A stretch of 64,000 nucleotides of DNA from Devosia neptuniae (lineage in GTDB: Bacteria > Pseudomonadota > Alphaproteobacteria > Rhizobiales > Devosiaceae). Shown one piece after another: positions 26,927-35,550 of this stretch (position 1 is its first letter; each line of letters opens with the position of its first letter). The DNA lies in assembly GCF_025452235.1 (NCBI RefSeq), contig NZ_CP104965.1, positions 496,001 through 560,000 of the forward strand, in the 5' to 3' direction. A program made the position numbers and the translations under genes. Below the pieces are notes generated by a model. The model worked only from the letters and a program-made list of their open reading frames with translations, did no database searches and had not been told where the DNA came from.

Positions 26927-28348
26927 ATGGCCGAAACTGCGCCGTTCGATGAAATGTACAATGCGGATGGTTCTGTCCGCGAACCTTATCGGGCCCTGAA
27001 CGCCTGGCTGGAGGAACAGCCCGACAAAGCCCTGACCTTGATGCAATCGGATGCGGAAGCGATTTTCCGCAAGCTGGGCATCACCTTTGCGGTTTACGGC
27101 TCGGAAGAAGGCACCGAAAAGGTCATCCCGTTCGATGTGATTCCGCGCATCATCGCGGCACAGGAATGGCGCAAGCTCTCCAAGGGGATCGAGCAGCGCG
27201 TCAAGGCACTCAACGCGTTTTTGTATGACATCTATCACCGCCAGGAAATTCTGAAGGCGGGGCGCATTCCCGAAAAGCTGATCCTGCAGAATGCCGCCTT
27301 TGCCCCCGAAATGATGGGGCTGGAGCCGGCCAAGGGCGTTTATGCCCATATTATCGGGGTCGATATCGTGCGGGTGGGACCGGACGAATATTACGTGCTG
27401 GAAGACAATCTGCGCACGCCGTCGGGGGTCAGCTATATGCTGGAAGACCGTGAGGCGATGATGCAACTGGCGCCCGACCTGTTCCACCGCTGCAAGGTAG
27501 CACCGGTGGAAACTTACCCGGAAAACCTGCGGCGGACGCTAGAAAGCGTGGCGCCCGCCAGCGCGGGGCAGTCGCCCAATATCGCGGTACTGACGCCGGG
27601 CATTTATAACTCGGCCTATTTCGAGCATTCGTTCCTGGCCGACCAGATGGGCGCCCAGCTCTGCGAGGGGCCGGACCTGTTTGTCGATGGCGGCAAGGTT
27701 TACATGCGGACGACGACCGGACCGGAGCGGGTAGATGTGATCTATCGCCGGATCGACGACGATTATCTCGACCCCCTTACCTTCCGGCCTGATTCCATGC
27801 TGGGCGTGCCGGGCCTGTTCAACGCCTATCGGGCGGGCAATGTGACGCTGGTCAATGCGCCGGGAACCGGGATTGCCGATGACAAGGCGGTCTATACCTA
27901 TGTGCCCGAAATCATCGAATTCTATCTCGGGGAAAAGGCGCTGCTGAACAATGTGCCGACCTATAATTGCACCGACGAGGAGCAGCGCAATTGGGTGCTG
28001 GCCAATATTGCTGATCTCGTGGTCAAGGAAGTGCATGGCTCGGGCGGCTATGGGATGATGGTGGGGCCGACCTCGACCAAGGCCATGCATGCCGAGTTCA
28101 AAAAGAAGATCGAAGCGCGGCCGGACAATTACATCGTGCAGCCGACCTTGGCGCTCTCGACCTGCCCCACTTACGTCAATGCCGGGGTGGCGCCGCGCCA
28201 TGTGGATTTGCGGCCCTATGTGCTGGTGGGCGACAAGGTGCGGATCACGCCGGGCGGGTTGACGCGGGTGGCGCTGAAAAAGGGCTCGCTGGTGGTCAAT
28301 TCGAGCCAGGGCGGCGGGACCAAGGATACGTGGGTGCTGGAAGATTGA
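26927..28348 (+). CDS. Circularly permuted ATP-grasp type 2 family protein
   Basis: A 473-residue protein of the CP_ATPgrasp_2 (DUF404/DUF407) family. Recognisable blocks are DFYHRQEIL-like text (LYDIYHRQEILKAGRIPEK), VLEDNLRTPSGVSYMLEDR, YRRIDDDYLDPL, VKEVHGSGGYGMMVGP and the C-terminal SLVVNSSQGGGTKDTWVLED. ATP-grasp enzymes form amide or peptide-like bonds through acyl phosphates. It is followed by alpha-E and transglutaminase-like genes, a conserved trio in many bacteria whose product is not firmly known. GGAG lies close upstream of the start. Confidence 0.92.
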   Translation: MAETAPFDEMYNADGSVREPYRALNAWLEEQPDKALTLMQSDAEAIFRKLGITFAVYGSEEGTEKVIPFDVIPRIIAAQEWRKLSKGIEQRVKALNAFLYDIYHRQEILKAGRIPEKLILQNAAFAPEMMGLEPAKGVYAHIIGVDIVRVGPDEYYVLEDNLRTPSGVSYMLEDREAMMQLAPDLFHRCKVAPVETYPENLRRTLESVAPASAGQSPNIAVLTPGIYNSAYFEHSFLADQMGAQLCEGPDLFVDGGKVYMRTTTGPERVDVIYRRIDDDYLDPLTFRPDSMLGVPGLFNAYRAGNVTLVNAPGTGIADDKAVYTYVPEIIEFYLGEKALLNNVPTYNCTDEEQRNWVLANIADLVVKEVHGSGGYGMMVGPTSTKAMHAEFKKKIEARPDNYIVQPTLALSTCPTYVNAGVAPRHVDLRPYVLVGDKVRITPGGLTRVALKKGSLVVNSSQGGGTKDTWVLED

Positions 28349-28381
28349 TGATGAGCCCCATGTTTGGCGTGTTTGACGAGA

Positions 28382-28520
28382 CTACCCCCACCCCCGCTTT
28401 TTCGCTGCAAGCGAAAAAAAGCTGACCTCCCCACAGGGGGAGGGAACCGCACTGTGCCCGCCTGAGCCGCAATGCCCTCTTCTCCCTCCCCCTTGTGGGG
28501 AGGGCCGGGGTGGGGGTGCG
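28382..28520. repeat. Long imperfect inverted repeat between ATP-grasp and alpha-E genes
   Basis: Outer arms read ACCCCCACCCCCG and, at the far end, CGGGGTGGGGGTG. Inner arms are CTCCCCACAGGGGGAGGG and CCCTCCCCCTTGTGGGGAG. A separate hairpin CTTTTTCGC-TGCAA-GCGAAAAA lies in the left arm. Placed inside an apparent operon, the structure could modulate readthrough into the alpha-E gene. Confidence 0.65.
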
Positions 28521-28523
28521 GCC

Positions 28524-29471
28524 ATGATGCTGGGACGGACGGCACAAAATCTGTTCTGGCTATCGCGCTATGTGGAGCGGGCGGAGAATATGGCGCGGTT
28601 GCTGGAGGTCGGCTATCGCATGAGCCTGACCAGCCGGCGCGAGGGCGGGTCGAGCGAGCATTTGATGTCGATGATGCAGGCGGCGGAGGTCGATGAGGCG
28701 TTTGCCGCCAAGCACAAGACGGCCGATGTGGATACGGTCGCGCATTTCATGATGTTCGACCCGGATAATTCGAGCTCGGTCTATTCGTGCCTGCAGGCGG
28801 CGCGGACCAATGCGCGCTCGGTGCGCACCGCCATCACCACCGATATGTGGGAGAGCATGAACGGGGCGTGGCTGGAATATTCCCAGATCAAGCCGCGCGA
28901 TGTGCGGGGGGCCAAGCTCTTGGGCCTGTTGCAATGGGTGAAGCAGCGCAGCCATGAATTCCGCGGGGCGCTGCTGGGTACGATTTTGCGCGACGATGGC
29001 TTCGCATTTCTGCAGGCGGGCAATTTCGTGGAGCGGGCGGATAATACGGCGCGCATCCTGGACATGAAATATTATGTGCTGCTGCCGCGCGCCACGCTGG
29101 TGGGGGGCGATCTCGATATTCAGCAATGGACGCTGATCTTGCGGGCGGCCTCGGCGCATCGCAGCTATCGGCATGTCTATCACGACCGCTACAAGGCGCA
29201 GAATATCGCCGATTTCCTGATCCTGCGGCCGGAAATGCCGCGCTCGCTGAATTTTTGTGCGCAATTCGTGCAGCAGAATCTCAATCTGCTGGCCGATTTT
29301 TATGGGCGCCAGCAGGCCTGCCAGGAGGCGGCGAGCCAATTGCTGGCCATGGTGGAGGACACCAGCATGGAAAAGATCTTCACCCATGGGCTGCATGAAT
29401 TCCTCACCGAATTCATTGCTCGCAACAACCGGGTGACCGATGCGCTGTCCGAAAGCTACAATTTCTATTAA
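28524..29471 (+). CDS. Alpha-E domain-containing protein (DUF403)
   Basis: A 315-residue all-helical protein with the family opening MLGRTAQNLFWLSRYVERAENMARLL and the later block RAASAHRSYRHVYHDRY. Members travel with circularly permuted ATP-grasp and transglutaminase-like proteins, as here. The biochemical role is unknown; a partnership in the ATP-grasp reaction is suspected from conserved neighbourhood alone. Start is ATG 28524 or the adjacent ATG 28527. The gap to the downstream gene is 15 bases. Confidence 0.9.
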   Translation: MMLGRTAQNLFWLSRYVERAENMARLLEVGYRMSLTSRREGGSSEHLMSMMQAAEVDEAFAAKHKTADVDTVAHFMMFDPDNSSSVYSCLQAARTNARSVRTAITTDMWESMNGAWLEYSQIKPRDVRGAKLLGLLQWVKQRSHEFRGALLGTILRDDGFAFLQAGNFVERADNTARILDMKYYVLLPRATLVGGDLDIQQWTLILRAASAHRSYRHVYHDRYKAQNIADFLILRPEMPRSLNFCAQFVQQNLNLLADFYGRQQACQEAASQLLAMVEDTSMEKIFTHGLHEFLTEFIARNNRVTDALSESYNFY

Positions 29472-29486
29472 CCGGGTCCGGTCTTG

Positions 29487-30293
29487 ATGCGCATTGCCAT
29501 ACGCCACCAGCTCAGCGTGACACCGCCGGCGGGCACGGCCAACGCCGTGCTGCAATTGCTGCTGACGCCGCAAAGCGGACCGACGCAAACCGTAGAAAGC
29601 TGGAGCGTCGAAATGGCGGGGATCGGCAATGCCGGCCGCTTTAGCGACGCCTATGGCAATATCGCGCATCTGGTGAACCAGAGCCGGCCCGAAGGGGACC
29701 TAGTGGTGACAGTCAAGGGCGTGATCGAGACGACCGACCGGCATGGCGTGCTCGGAAGGGTCGGGGGTGAACCGGTGCCGGCGCTCTATCGCCGGGTGAC
29801 GCCGCTGACCAAGGCCCCGGTTACGCTCTATGGCAAATATCGCAATGCGCGGGAAAGCCGGCTCGATGTGCTGCATGGGCTGATGGCGCGGGTGGGCGAA
29901 ATGCTGGGCACCGATGAAGCGCCGGCGCAGAGCCAGATGCAGGCCGATGGCGGGCAGAGCCAGAGCCAGGGCGGGGTGGACAAGCCCCTGCCCCCGGCCA
30001 GCGATTATGCGCATAGCTTTGTCGGCGGCGCGCGGGCGCTCGATATTCCGGCGCGCTATGTAACGGGCTATCTGGTGGACGCCGAGGATGGCGTGGCCGC
30101 GTTCCATGCCTGGGCGGAAGCCTTTGACGACGGGTTGGGCTGGATCGGGTTCGATCCGCGGCTGCAGATGTGCCCCACCGACCGGCATGTGCGGCTGGCA
30201 GCGGGGCTGGACGGGCTCTCGACGCAACCCCTGCGGCTGGTGCCGGCGGGGGATGGGGTCAAAGAGATCGAGATCAGCGTCGCGGCGGCTTAA
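29487..30293 (+). CDS. Transglutaminase-like family protein lacking the catalytic cysteine
   Basis: A 268-residue protein with the N-terminal bacterial transglutaminase-like domain and a core with IPARYVTGYLVD, AAFHAWAEAF and GWIGFDPRL, which supply the His and Asp of the usual Cys-His-Asp triad. The segment that normally reads GxCQDYAH here reads PPASDYAH: Cys is Ala. The only Cys in the protein is in LQMCPTDRH, far from the active site. A Gln/Ser-rich insertion (about residues 148-163) precedes it. It closes the ATP-grasp/alpha-E operon and overlaps the convergent AEC gene by four bases. It is probably non-hydrolytic or uses other chemistry. Confidence 0.85.
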   Translation: MRIAIRHQLSVTPPAGTANAVLQLLLTPQSGPTQTVESWSVEMAGIGNAGRFSDAYGNIAHLVNQSRPEGDLVVTVKGVIETTDRHGVLGRVGGEPVPALYRRVTPLTKAPVTLYGKYRNARESRLDVLHGLMARVGEMLGTDEAPAQSQMQADGGQSQSQGGVDKPLPPASDYAHSFVGGARALDIPARYVTGYLVDAEDGVAAFHAWAEAFDDGLGWIGFDPRLQMCPTDRHVRLAAGLDGLSTQPLRLVPAGDGVKEIEISVAAA

Positions 30294-31225
30294 AGGCTCA
30301 GAATATAGAGCCAGCCCGAAATTGTGACTGCCGAGGCCAGGGTGGTGATCAGCACCGTATTGGTGGCGACGCTGACGCTGCGATTGTAATAGGTGGCAAA
30401 GATATAGGCGTTGACCCCGACCGGCATGGCGGAGAGCAGGATGCCGTAGCGGGCGATGGCCATGTCGACATGGAACACCCAGATCATCAAGCCATAGGCG
30501 ATGGCGGGGTGGAGGATCAGCTTGATGGAGGAAGCGACCAGTGCGTGCTTCCAGCTGTCGCTGAGCTTATATTCATTAAGCGCGCCGCCGACGCCGAACA
30601 GGGCGGCGGGGACCACGGCCTGGCTCATCATGACGAAGAAGGCTTCGGCCGGCTCGATCAGGGTGACGCCGGCGAAGGAGGCAATCATGCCCGCCGCAAT
30701 GCCCCAGATCAGCGGATTGGAGCCGACGCGCTTGCCGGCGACGATGAGGGTTTTGCCCAGGGATTGGCCATCGCGGCGGACCAATTCCATGGTGACCATG
30801 CCGATGGTGAGCAGGATCGCGCCATGGAGGCCAATGATAGAGAGCGTGACCGGGAGCGCTTCAGGGCCATAGGCGCGCTGGATGATGGGCAGGCCGACCA
30901 GCACCGTATTGGTGAAGGTGCCTGAAAAGGCGGCGGAGACGCCCTCGCCCGGGCGGGTGCGGAAGAATTTGATGGCGATGAAGATGCCGAGGGCAAAGCA
31001 GACCAGCGCGCCGGCATAGAAGGGCACGATGATGGCGAGGTTGAACGCCGAGCGGAAATCGCTGGTGAGCAGGGAATGAAACAGCAGGCAGGGCGTCGCG
31101 AAATTGTTCACGAAGGCGATTAGGCTCTTGATGCCATCGGCGGGGAACAGGCGGAAGCGCACGGCGCCATAGCCAAGCGCCATCAGGGCAAAAACCGGGG
31201 CAATAACGGTGATGATGGCGAGCAT
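30290..31225 (-). CDS. AEC family transporter (auxin efflux carrier-like)
   Basis: A 311-residue polytopic membrane protein with about ten spans in an inverted repeat. N-terminal PVFALMALGYGAVRF and NNFATPCLLFHSL, then SGTFTNTVLVGLPI and late SAMPVGVNAYIFATYY, are family hallmarks, including the Asn/Pro discontinuities of the transport helices. AEC carriers in bacteria include malonate and other small-acid transporters. It diverges from glpD with 144 bases between starts. Confidence 0.88.
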   Translation of the reverse strand: MLAIITVIAPVFALMALGYGAVRFRLFPADGIKSLIAFVNNFATPCLLFHSLLTSDFRSAFNLAIIVPFYAGALVCFALGIFIAIKFFRTRPGEGVSAAFSGTFTNTVLVGLPIIQRAYGPEALPVTLSIIGLHGAILLTIGMVTMELVRRDGQSLGKTLIVAGKRVGSNPLIWGIAAGMIASFAGVTLIEPAEAFFVMMSQAVVPAALFGVGGALNEYKLSDSWKHALVASSIKLILHPAIAYGLMIWVFHVDMAIARYGILLSAMPVGVNAYIFATYYNRSVSVATNTVLITTLASAVTISGWLYILSL

Positions 31226-31287
31226 GGCCGGGACCCGGGGCCGAAGGACACAACTGCCCTAGCCTGTCGCGTCGCATGGGTCAACTT

Positions 31288-31304
31288 GATCTTGTATGGA
31301 AGAT
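31288..31304. promoter_or_regulatory. 17-base motif shared with the uxaC upstream region
   Basis: GATCTTGTATGGAAGAT, with ATCT/AGAT arms, matches 16 of 17 bases of the reverse-strand sequence upstream of uxaC (38468-38484). Here it lies between the divergent AEC and glpD genes, 66 bases before the glpD start. It is a plausible operator for a GntR-type or similar regulator; identity is unknown. Confidence 0.45.
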
Positions 31305-31318
31305 TAGCAGCCTTTCAA

Positions 31319-31357
31319 AACGAAATCACTTCGCGTAGAAACGAAAGCATAACGAAA
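31319..31357 (+). promoter_or_regulatory. Three phased AACGAAA repeats upstream of glpD
   Basis: AACGAAA occurs at 31319, 31340 and 31351, spaced 21 and 11 bases, so all three fall on one face of the helix. The reverse complement of AACGAAAG, CTTTCGTT, resembles half-sites of DeoR-family regulators, the family of GlpR. A GlpR-type repressor site for glpD is therefore a reasonable inference; no glpR gene is in the window. Confidence 0.45.
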
Positions 31358-31369
31358 GAGGCTGCAGCG

Positions 31370-32854
31370 ATGACCGAGCAAGTCGATGTGTTTGTGATTG
31401 GCGGGGGCATTAATGGCGCCAGCGTTGCCCGCGATGCGGTGGGACGCGGCTATTCGGTGATGCTGGCCGAGATGCATGACCTGGCCTCGGGCACCTCATC
31501 GGCGGCGACCAAGCTGGTGCATGGTGGGCTGCGCTATCTCGAGCATTATGAATTCCGGCTGGTGCATGAAGCCCTGGCCGAGCGCGAAGTGCTGTGGGCC
31601 AATGCGCCGCACATCATCAAGCCGCTGCGGTTCGTGCTGCCGCATCACAAGGGGCTGCGGCCGGCGATGGTGCTGCGGGCGGGCCTCGCCATGTATGATT
31701 ATATGGGCGGGCGACGCCTGTTGCCACCGACCAAGACGCTGGACCTGACGCGAAACGAAGTGGGCAAGCCGCTGAAGCCCGGCTATCGGCTGGGGTTTGA
31801 ATATTCCGATTGCTGGGTGGACGATGCGCGGTTTGTGGTGCTCAACGCGCGCGACGCGGCGGATCGGGGCGCTATTGTGCAGGTGCGGACCAAGGTGACG
31901 AGCGCAAGGCGGGATGCCGGTGGCTGGACCGTGGAACTGGATGGCGAAGGTGGGCGCCAGAGCGTGCGGGCCAAGCTGGTGGTCAATGCGGCGGGGCCGT
32001 GGGTGGATAGCGTCATCAATGGCACGATGGGCAAGAATGGCGCGCATAATGTGCGGCTGGTCAAAGGCAGCCATATCGTGGTGAACAAGCTATATGACCA
32101 TGACCGCTGCTATATTTTCCAGAATGCGGATGGGCGGATCATTTTCGCCATTCCCTATGAGGGCGATTTCACGCTGATCGGCACGACCGACGAGGATTAT
32201 GCCGGCGACCCCAAGGATGTGGCCATTTCGGATCGGGAGACGGATTATCTCTGCGCGGCGGCGAGCGAATATTTCGCCAAGCCGGTGAGCCGGGGCGACA
32301 TTGTCTGGACCTATTCGGGGGTGCGGCCGCTGTTCGACGATGGGGCGAGCGCGGCGCAGGAAGCCACGCGCGATTATGTGCTCAAGGTGGATGGCGACGC
32401 CCAGAGTGGCGCGGCAATCAATGTGTTTGGCGGCAAGCTGACCACATCGCGGCGGCTGGCCGAGTCGGTGCTGGAGAAGATCGAGGGCGTGCTGGGCAAG
32501 AGGGGTCCGGCCTGGACCAAGGTGAGCAAGCTGCCGGGCGGGGAATTCGAGCCGCTGTCGTTCGAGGCCGAAGTGCGGCGGCTGCACAAGGATTATGCCG
32601 GGATGCCCGATGGGCTGGTGCGGCGGCTGATGCGGCTTTATGGCACAAAGGCGCGGGTGATATTGGGCGCGGCCGCCGATGTCGGCGGGCTGGGGCGGCA
32701 TTTCGGGGCGGATTTGTATCAGGCCGAGGTGGATTACCTGATGGCCCACGAATGGGCGCGGGTGGGCCAGGATGTGCTGTGGCGGAGGACCAAGCTGGGG
32801 CTGCGGATGAGTGCGGATGAGGCGGTGGAATTGGATGGGTATATGGCGGGCTAG
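31370..32854 (+). CDS. glpD: Glycerol-3-phosphate dehydrogenase (aerobic, FAD)
   Basis: A 494-residue membrane-associated flavoprotein that oxidises sn-glycerol 3-phosphate to dihydroxyacetone phosphate and feeds electrons to quinone. The FAD motif is VFVIGGGINGASVARDAVGRG. Further blocks are SGTSSAATKLVHGGLRYLE, RKFVLPHH-like RFVLPHHKGL, and TIGTTDEDY-like LIGTTDEDY. A helix-rich C-terminal domain follows. The ATG at 31370 follows GAAAGAGG; upstream frame is open but improbable. glpK follows 64 bases downstream. Confidence 0.94.
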   Translation: MTEQVDVFVIGGGINGASVARDAVGRGYSVMLAEMHDLASGTSSAATKLVHGGLRYLEHYEFRLVHEALAEREVLWANAPHIIKPLRFVLPHHKGLRPAMVLRAGLAMYDYMGGRRLLPPTKTLDLTRNEVGKPLKPGYRLGFEYSDCWVDDARFVVLNARDAADRGAIVQVRTKVTSARRDAGGWTVELDGEGGRQSVRAKLVVNAAGPWVDSVINGTMGKNGAHNVRLVKGSHIVVNKLYDHDRCYIFQNADGRIIFAIPYEGDFTLIGTTDEDYAGDPKDVAISDRETDYLCAAASEYFAKPVSRGDIVWTYSGVRPLFDDGASAAQEATRDYVLKVDGDAQSGAAINVFGGKLTTSRRLAESVLEKIEGVLGKRGPAWTKVSKLPGGEFEPLSFEAEVRRLHKDYAGMPDGLVRRLMRLYGTKARVILGAAADVGGLGRHFGADLYQAEVDYLMAHEWARVGQDVLWRRTKLGLRMSADEAVELDGYMAG

Positions 32855-32918
32855 CTAGCCTTCCGTCTCCCCTTGTGGGAGAGGGGAAGAAAGAAAGACA
32901 AGCTCGGTTGGAGGAATA

Positions 32919-34406
32919 ATGAGCGGATATATTCTGGCGATCGATCAGGGGACGACGTCGAGCCGGGCGATTGTGTTTGGCGCGGATCGCAAGATTGCCG
33001 GGTCGGGGCAGAAGGAATTTACCCAGATTTTTCCGCGCGACGGCTGGGTGGAGCATGACCCCGAAGAAATCTGGGAGAGTGTGGTCTGGGCGGTCAAAGA
33101 GGCGCTGAAGGCGGCCAAGATTGAGGCGGCGGATGTGTCGGCGATTGGCATTACCAATCAGCGCGAGACGACGCTGATCTGGGACCGGCAGACGGGCAAG
33201 CCCATTTACAATGCCATTGTGTGGCAGGACCGGCGGACGGCGGCGTTTTGCGCCAAGCTCAAGGCGGCGGGCCATGAAAAGGCGATTACCAAAAAGACCG
33301 GGTTGCTGCTCGACCCCTATTTTTCCGGCACGAAAGTGCGCTGGCTGCTGGACAATGTGAAAGGCGCCCGCAAGCGCGCCGAAAAGGGCGAGCTGGCCTT
33401 CGGCACGGTGGATTCTTTCCTGATCTGGCGGCTGACCGGCGGCAAACGGCATGTGACTGACGCGACCAATGCGGGGCGTACGCTGCTGTTCGATATCGGC
33501 AAAAACCGTTGGGACAAGGGCCTGCTGGAGCTGTTCGAAGTGCCGGCGGCTTTGTTGCCGGAAGTGGAGGATTGCGCGGCCGATTTCGGGGTGACCGAGG
33601 CTGAATTGTTCGGCGCGGCAATCCCGATTCTGGGGGTGGCGGGCGACCAGCATGCGGCGACGATCGGGCAGGCCTGTTTTGAGCCGGGCATGCTCAAATC
33701 GACCTATGGCACGGGGTGTTTTGCGCTGCTTAATACCGGCAAGGACATGGTGGCGAGCAAGAACCGGCTGCTGACCACCATCGCCTATCGGCTGGATGGG
33801 CAGACCACTTATGCGCTGGAAGGCTCGATCTTTATCGCCGGGGCGGCGGTGCAGTGGATCCGCGATGGGCTGAAGCTGGTCAAGCATGCCAGCGAGACCG
33901 GGCCGCTGGCGCAGAGCGCCGATCCGAGCCAGCATGTCTATATGGTGCCCGCCTTTGTGGGGCTGGGGGCGCCCTGGTGGGATGCCGAGGCGCGCGGGGC
34001 GATTTATGGGCTGACGCGCAATTCGGGGCCGGCGGAAATCGCCCGGGCGGCGCTGGAGGCGGTTTGCTACCAGACGCTGGACCTGCTGGCGGCGATGCGC
34101 AAGGACTGGAAGGGCGGGCAGGACACGGTGCTGCGCGTGGATGGCGGCATGGTGGCGTCGGACTGGACCATGCAGTTTCTCGCCGATGTGCTGGACGCGC
34201 CGGTGGACCGGCCGACTATTCTGGAGACCACGGCGCTGGGCGCGGCGTGGCTGGCCGGATCACGGGCGGGGGTGTGGCCGGGGATGGCTGAATTTGCCGA
34301 GAGCTGGGCGCGAGACCGCCGGTTTGAGCCGAAAATGGCGGCGGCGGAACGCAAGGGCAAGATTAGGGGTTGGGATGCGGCGGTGCGGCGGACGCTGAGT
34401 TCGTAA
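32919..34406 (+). CDS. glpK: Glycerol kinase
   Basis: A 495-residue FGGY-family kinase that makes sn-glycerol 3-phosphate from glycerol and ATP. It starts [17 protein letters not shown], has [52 protein letters not shown] and the FGGY signatures, including the C-terminal [18 protein letters not shown]. Length equals the family norm. GGAGG lies about 7 bases before the start. Together with glpD this gives glycerol use; no facilitator or repressor gene is adjacent. Confidence 0.95.
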   Translation: MSGYILAIDQGTTSSRAIVFGADRKIAGSGQKEFTQIFPRDGWVEHDPEEIWESVVWAVKEALKAAKIEAADVSAIGITNQRETTLIWDRQTGKPIYNAIVWQDRRTAAFCAKLKAAGHEKAITKKTGLLLDPYFSGTKVRWLLDNVKGARKRAEKGELAFGTVDSFLIWRLTGGKRHVTDATNAGRTLLFDIGKNRWDKGLLELFEVPAALLPEVEDCAADFGVTEAELFGAAIPILGVAGDQHAATIGQACFEPGMLKSTYGTGCFALLNTGKDMVASKNRLLTTIAYRLDGQTTYALEGSIFIAGAAVQWIRDGLKLVKHASETGPLAQSADPSQHVYMVPAFVGLGAPWWDAEARGAIYGLTRNSGPAEIARAALEAVCYQTLDLLAAMRKDWKGGQDTVLRVDGGMVASDWTMQFLADVLDAPVDRPTILETTALGAAWLAGSRAGVWPGMAEFAESWARDRRFEPKMAAAERKGKIRGWDAAVRRTLSS

Positions 34407-34435
34407 GGTCCCCTGCCCACTTAGGGAGACGCGGC

Positions 34436-34828
34436 ATGGATCGGGTCAGCGGCGGGTGCCTGTGCGGCAGAGTGCGGTTTGTGGCGTCGGGGCCGCCCTA
34501 TCGGGTGGGGCTTTGCCACTGCCTTGAGTGCCGCAAGCATCATGGGGCGCTGTTTCATGCCTCGGCGATCTTTCCGCAGGATGCGGTGGCGATCGAGGGC
34601 GAGGTTCGCGATTATGCGGGGCGGTTTTTCTGTCCCAATTGCGGCTCGTCGGTATTTTCGCGCAGTGGGGATGAGGTTGAGGTGAACCTGGGGGCGCTGG
34701 ATGAGATTGATCAGTTCAGGCCGAGTTATGAATTGTGGACTGTTCGGCGGGAGGGATGGCTGCCGAGGTTTGCGGGGTTGAGGGGGTATGAGCGGGATCG
34801 GGAGGGTACGGGGCGGACAGAGGATTAG
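34436..34828 (+). CDS. GFA family (glutathione-dependent formaldehyde-activating-like) protein
   Basis: A 130-residue zinc-binding protein of the Mss4-like fold. Ligand cysteines are in GGCLCGRVRF, LCHCLECRKHHG and FCPNCGSSVFSR, the usual CxC, CxxC and CxxC sets. AGGGAG is about 8 bases before the ATG at 34436; a longer frame overlapping glpK is unlikely. The family name comes from one member; most have unknown substrates. Confidence 0.87.
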   Translation: MDRVSGGCLCGRVRFVASGPPYRVGLCHCLECRKHHGALFHASAIFPQDAVAIEGEVRDYAGRFFCPNCGSSVFSRSGDEVEVNLGALDEIDQFRPSYELWTVRREGWLPRFAGLRGYERDREGTGRTED

Positions 34829-34900
34829 GCACACAGCCTTCCTTCTCCCCCCTGTGGGAGAAGGTGCCCGCAGGGCGGATGAGGGGTCGCTTTCTAGGTT

Positions 34901-34986
34901 TCTGGCATGGGCGGGCGCAGAACCCCTCACCCTGTCATTTCTTCTGGACGAAGAAATGCCGTCCCTCTCCCACAAGGGGCGAGGGT
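34901..34986. repeat. About 86-base dispersed repeat, copy 1
   Basis: Runs from TCTGGCATGGG through CCCCTCACCCTGT, the hairpin ATTTCTTC-TGGAC-GAAGAAAT and CCCTCTCCCACAAGGGGCGAGGGT. It recurs at 36812-36899 with few differences. The hairpin and the flanking GGGAGA-type palindromes suggest a mobile intergenic repeat. Confidence 0.8.
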
Positions 34987-35016
34987 GGGCCCGGTGGGGG
35001 GACGAGGTCGTGCCCG

Positions 35017-35547
35017 CTATTGATAAACCCGCCACGCATCGAAGCTGCCGCCGGCGATCAGGGCCCAGTAGAGGCGGCCGGCTGGGGTGCGGGTGACGGC
35101 GAGGCCGAATTCGGTGAATTTGGGGCTGAGCAGGGTGCCGCGATGGCCGGCGGAGTTCATCCAGCCTTGCAGGGCGGCTTCGAGCGAGGTGTGGCCGCGG
35201 GCCAGGTTCTCCCCGACGGCGCCGATATAGCCGGCGGCGGTGACGCGTTCGCGCAGGGTGACGCCCAGATCGTGGCTGAGCGTATCGCGCTGGGCCATGA
35301 GCCGGGCCTGGGAGCGGGCGGCGTCTTCGAGGCGCTGGCTATAGCTCCAGGGGGCGGCGCCATTGGCTTTGCGCACGGCATTGACCGCCGCCATGATCTG
35401 ATCGTCGGTGAGGGTTTCGGGCGTGGGGGTCGCCACTGCGGGCGCCAGAGCCGGCATGGTGGAGGCGCAGGCCGAGAGCGTCAGGGCTGCACCCAGCATG
35501 AGCACGCCGCGGCGCGAGGTCGTGAGCAACGTCATCGGTACATCCAT
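35017..35547 (-). CDS. CAP/SCP-domain lipoprotein
   Basis: A 176-residue secreted protein. The N-terminus has a twin-arginine-like SRRGVLMLG followed by a hydrophobic stretch and the lipobox LSAC, so it is probably a lipoprotein, possibly Tat-exported. The CAP (cysteine-rich secretory protein family) domain shows GENLARG and WMNSAGHRGTLL with the characteristic His and Glu. The ATG at 35547 lies 3 bases after the upstream gene's stop; an ATG at 35535 with GGATG before it is an alternative. CAP proteins in bacteria are poorly understood. Confidence 0.85.
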   Translation of the reverse strand: MDVPMTLLTTSRRGVLMLGAALTLSACASTMPALAPAVATPTPETLTDDQIMAAVNAVRKANGAAPWSYSQRLEDAARSQARLMAQRDTLSHDLGVTLRERVTAAGYIGAVGENLARGHTSLEAALQGWMNSAGHRGTLLSPKFTEFGLAVTRTPAGRLYWALIAGGSFDAWRVYQ

Positions 35548-35550
35548 GGG

